From NCBI GenBank assembly GCA_022766365.1, contig JALENW010000023.1:1-64000 (forward strand): a DNA stretch of 64,000 nt, read 5' to 3'. Position numbers and translations under genes: made by a program. Source of the DNA: Clostridiales bacterium (lineage in GTDB: Bacteria; Bacillota; Clostridia; Peptostreptococcales; Anaerovoracaceae). Positions 61,632 through 64,000 of this stretch are shown here, piece by piece. The notes beneath the pieces are model-generated. The model was given only the letters and a program-made list of their open reading frames with translations, was not told where the DNA came from and did not search any database. Positions within the stretch are counted from its first letter, which is position 1, and each line of letters opens with the position of its first letter.

Positions 61632-62774
61632 TTATTTGCCGATAACAGATGCAGCAATAACGATCTTCTGAACTTCAGACGTTCCTTCATAGATCTCAGT
61701 AATCTTAGCATCTCTCATCATTCTTTCAACTGGATAATCCTTAGTGTATCCGTAACCACCGTGCAGCTGTACGCACTTGGTAGTTACATGCATTGCTGTC
61801 TCTGCTGCGAACAATTTAGCCATTGCGGAAAACTTGCCATAAGGAAGTCCTCTGTCCTTCATGTCCGCTGCCTTGTACACTAAAAGTCTGGCTGCTTCGA
61901 TTCTTGTCGCCATATCAGCCACCTCAAACTGAAGAGCCTGGAACTGTGAAAGCTTCTTGCCGAACTGCTTTCTTGCCTTCATGTAATCAATTGTTACATC
62001 AAGAGCTCCCTGAGCGATTCCAAGAGCCTGAGAAGCAATACCGATTCTTCCGCCATCCAGGGTTGACATTGCAACCTTAAATCCCTTACCAACGCCTCCA
62101 AGAAGTCTGTCCTTAGGGATTCTACAGTTCTGGAAAATAAGCTCAGTTGTAGAAGAAGCACAAATACCTAACTTATCCTCAGTTTTTCCGATTGAAAAAC
62201 CAGGGTCACCCTTCTCAACGATAAATGCAGTAATTCCGTGGTTACCCTTGGACTTATCTGTCATTGCCATTATTACGAAGACATCAGCGTATCCGCCGTT
62301 AGTGATGAATACTTTAGCTCCGTTAAGAACCCACTCATCTCCATCCAGCTCAGCTCTTGTCTGCTGTCCTGCGGCGTCAGTACCTGCGTTTGGCTCGGTC
62401 AGACCGAAAGCCCCGAGGTGTTCTCCTGAAAGAAGCTTAGGAAGGTATTTTTCCTTCTGCTCCTTGGAACCCCAGTTAAAGATTGGCCAACAGCATAGAG
62501 AAGTGTGTGCAGAAACTATAACTCCTGTAGAAGCGCACACTCTTGAGAGCTCCTCTACTGTAATTGCGTAAGATACGTGATCTCCGCCGGCTCCGCCAAG
62601 TTCAGTCGGGAAAGGGATTCCCATAAATCCGTACTTAGCCATTTTTTCAACTGTTTCTTCCGGGAATCTATGTTCCGCATCAATGTCCGCTGCAATTGGC
62701 TCAACTTCTGCTGTAGCAAATGCTCTAACGGTTTTCTTTACGAATTCTTGTTCCTTCGTTAGTGAAAAGTTCAT
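61632..62774 (-). CDS. bcd: Butyryl-CoA-type acyl-CoA dehydrogenase
   Basis: A 380-residue short-chain acyl-CoA dehydrogenase with catalytic Glu363 in IYEGTSE, and [15 protein letters not shown] (near 126-140) and [17 protein letters not shown] signatures. It reduces crotonyl-CoA to butyryl-CoA (or the reverse) with the EtfAB encoded downstream. It is clearly paralogous to the first 380 residues of the fusion at 2222-4153, which shares the catalytic position. AAGGAGG precedes the ATG. Crt, Hbd and Thl are not beside it here. Confidence 0.93.
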   Translation of the reverse strand: MNFSLTKEQEFVKKTVRAFATAEVEPIAADIDAEHRFPEETVEKMAKYGFMGIPFPTELGGAGGDHVSYAITVEELSRVCASTGVIVSAHTSLCCWPIFNWGSKEQKEKYLPKLLSGEHLGAFGLTEPNAGTDAAGQQTRAELDGDEWVLNGAKVFITNGGYADVFVIMAMTDKSKGNHGITAFIVEKGDPGFSIGKTEDKLGICASSTTELIFQNCRIPKDRLLGGVGKGFKVAMSTLDGGRIGIASQALGIAQGALDVTIDYMKARKQFGKKLSQFQALQFEVADMATRIEAARLLVYKAADMKDRGLPYGKFSAMAKLFAAETAMHVTTKCVQLHGGYGYTKDYPVERMMRDAKITEIYEGTSEVQKIVIAASVIGK

Positions 62775-62950
62775 TATAAAAATGCCTCCTTTTAATATTA
62801 TAACGGTTGCTCATTGAGAAGTATTAACCGTAATTCACCGTGCTGAAATTCTGCAATCCATAATCACTCGATTGTTCGTCATAGGTCGAGTACAAGTCGA
62901 ATCATCCTATACATGAAAGACTGACTGATACTGACTATCATTTGATTCTT

Positions 62951-63009
62951 TTGTTACAAAAATAACAGCCATACATATTTATTAAAACACTTTAGCAGCA
63001 CATTTGCAA
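62951..63009 (-). promoter_or_regulatory. Promoter and Rex-type operator of bcd-etfB-etfA
   Basis: Minus strand TTGCAA (63009-63004), 17-bp spacer, TTTAAT (62986-62981). Just downstream is TTGTTACAAAAATAACAG (62951-62968 on the plus strand), one base off the Rex consensus TTGTTA-N6-TAACAA. Rex would repress when the NADH/NAD+ ratio is low. About 200 bases of leader separate it from bcd. Confidence 0.65.
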
Positions 63010-63103
63010 GTGATTTTTGTTTTTTTTTGTTATTTTTCATGATTAATTTAAGAGGTGCAAAATCGGTTCACCTACTACTGCTTCAAAACTTCATATCGAC
63101 TGT

Positions 63104-64000
63104 TTATCCTACTGTCTTCTCTTCAGCAGAAGCCACGGCTGCATCCACCAGGCTTTCTACATCGAGTTTCTCTTCGGATTTTAAAATTTTCTCAAGCCTT
63201 GGTTTGGTTACAGGGTGTTTAGGCAAAAATACGGTGCAGCAGTCTTCGTATGGTTCGATAGACTTTTCATATGTTCCTATTTCTTTTGCCAAATCCATAA
63301 TATCAACCTTGTCCATTCCGATGAGAGGTCTCATTACAGGCATACTGACAGACTGATCGGTTACGACAAGTGCTTCAGCAGTCTGACTGGCAACCTGTCC
63401 GAGGTTTTCTCCTGTGATTAGCATCATATCCCTTTTCTTCTCGGCTATTTTTTCTGCAATTCTCATCATAAAACGTCGCACCAAAATAGTGGTTTCATCC
63501 TCAGGACAGTTCGTGACTATAGCTTCCTGAATAGGTAAAAGATTGATTACCGTCATATTAATGCGACCGCAGTAGGACGAAACAATCTCGGCAAGTTCTT
63601 CCACTTTCTGTTGCGCCCTTGGGCTGGTATATGGATAGGAATGAAAATGCACTGCATCTATAAGCATACCCCTCTTAGCCATCATCCATGCGGCTACAGG
63701 AGAATCGATCCCTCCGGAGAGAAGAACCAATCCCTTGCCGTTAGTACCAAGAGGCAATCCTCCCAACCCATGGATTTTGTCCTCATATATGTATGTTCTA
63801 TCCGCACGAAGATCCACAAAAATCCTGCAATCGGGATTGTGAACATCCACTTTAAGCACCTTACAACCTTTAAGAATACTTGCTCCGATCCGTCGAGCAA
63901 TATCCGGAGACTTGACGGGGAATGATTTGTCCGCACGCTTAGCTTCAACTTTGAATGTCCTAATCCCCCTTTCTTCTATGAGGTTGTTCATCACCTTTAC
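63104..64000 (-). CDS. thiI: tRNA 4-thiouridine synthetase ThiI, N-terminus beyond the edge
   Basis: At least 299 residues visible, reading open through the right edge, so the N-terminal ferredoxin-like part is missing and an internal Met near 63991 is not the start. The end of the THUMP domain (FKVEAKRADKSFPVKSPDI) is followed by the PP-loop ATPase domain with SGGIDSPVAAW (near 94-104 from the first internal start). It lacks the rhodanese domain of the E. coli type, as in Bacillus, so it adds sulfur to tRNA U8 and possibly feeds thiamine synthesis through a NifS-like partner. Confidence 0.94.
   Translation of the reverse strand, partial: VKVMNNLIEERGIRTFKVEAKRADKSFPVKSPDIARRIGASILKGCKVLKVDVHNPDCRIFVDLRADRTYIYEDKIHGLGGLPLGTNGKGLVLLSGGIDSPVAAWMMAKRGMLIDAVHFHSYPYTSPRAQQKVEELAEIVSSYCGRINMTVINLLPIQEAIVTNCPEDETTILVRRFMMRIAEKIAEKKRDMMLITGENLGQVASQTAEALVVTDQSVSMPVMRPLIGMDKVDIMDLAKEIGTYEKSIEPYEDCCTVFLPKHPVTKPRLEKILKSEEKLDVESLVDAAVASAEEKTVG

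Overview
This window reads as a chromosomal segment of a strictly anaerobic, low-to-moderate G+C member of Clostridia (Bacillota). The signs are a bcd-etfB-etfA operon with a Rex-type operator, two flavodiiron proteins, a cdaA-cdaR-glmM-glmS cluster, SepF/DivIVA division genes, a tryptophan T-box, a TPP riboswitch and strong GGAGG ribosome binding sites. Gene content looks like the Peptostreptococcales/Anaerovoracaceae side of the class, but I cannot fix a genus. No rRNA, tRNA, CRISPR array, prophage or intact insertion sequence was seen; mobile DNA is limited to an IS200-type transposase remnant and two short insertion-sequence-end-like fragments.

Layout. 0-1 kb: start of an exported-protein gene leaving the window, behind a promoter, 21 tandem TGTC units and an attenuator-like hairpin. 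1-4.2 kb: a two-gene operon encoding an acyl-CoA dehydrogenase/EtfA-domain/rubredoxin fusion and a flavodiiron protein. 4.3-7.4 kb: yibE/yibF pair divergent from SOS-controlled lexA, then a small stress membrane protein. 8-16 kb: leftward operon cdaA-cdaR-glmM-glmS-ahcY-ywlG-DJ-1, joining c-di-AMP synthesis, amino-sugar synthesis and S-adenosylhomocysteine recycling. 16.4-20.4 kb: hpf, a PrsW-like membrane protease, thiT under a TPP riboswitch, a YoaK-like protein. 20.5-24.4 kb: T-box-controlled TrpB-like enzyme, then a second flavodiiron protein with a flavin oxidoreductase. 24.6-34.5 kb: PHP hydrolase, LysM/G5/NlpC peptidase, PAP2 and lipid kinase, VanG-like D-Ala ligase, YihY, RdgB, a radical SAM protein and a purine permease.

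34.7-44.8 kb: rpsU-yqeY, a peptide-use group (OPT transporter, PqqD-like protein, membrane protein, PepD), yicC divergent from rqcH, rqcH convergent and overlapping with a small alarmone synthetase, a lipase and a 37-residue zinc-ribbon gene. 44.8-53.6 kb: a long leftward run ylxM-ffh-rpsP-khpA-rimM-trmD-(HlyD-like)-yggS-sepF-yggT-divIVA-lspA-rluD, covering protein targeting, ribosome maturation and cell division. 53.7-64 kb: sppA, thrS without a TGS domain, an LCP protein, a MATE exporter, bcd-etfB-etfA, and thiI leaving the right edge.

The most unusual item is the fused acyl-CoA dehydrogenase, which carries an electron-transfer flavoprotein FAD domain and a rubredoxin domain and overlaps a flavodiiron gene by one base (TAATG). 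It suggests a compact acyl-CoA to rubredoxin to oxygen (or NO) electron route that is separate from the ordinary Bcd/Etf complex at the other end of the window.
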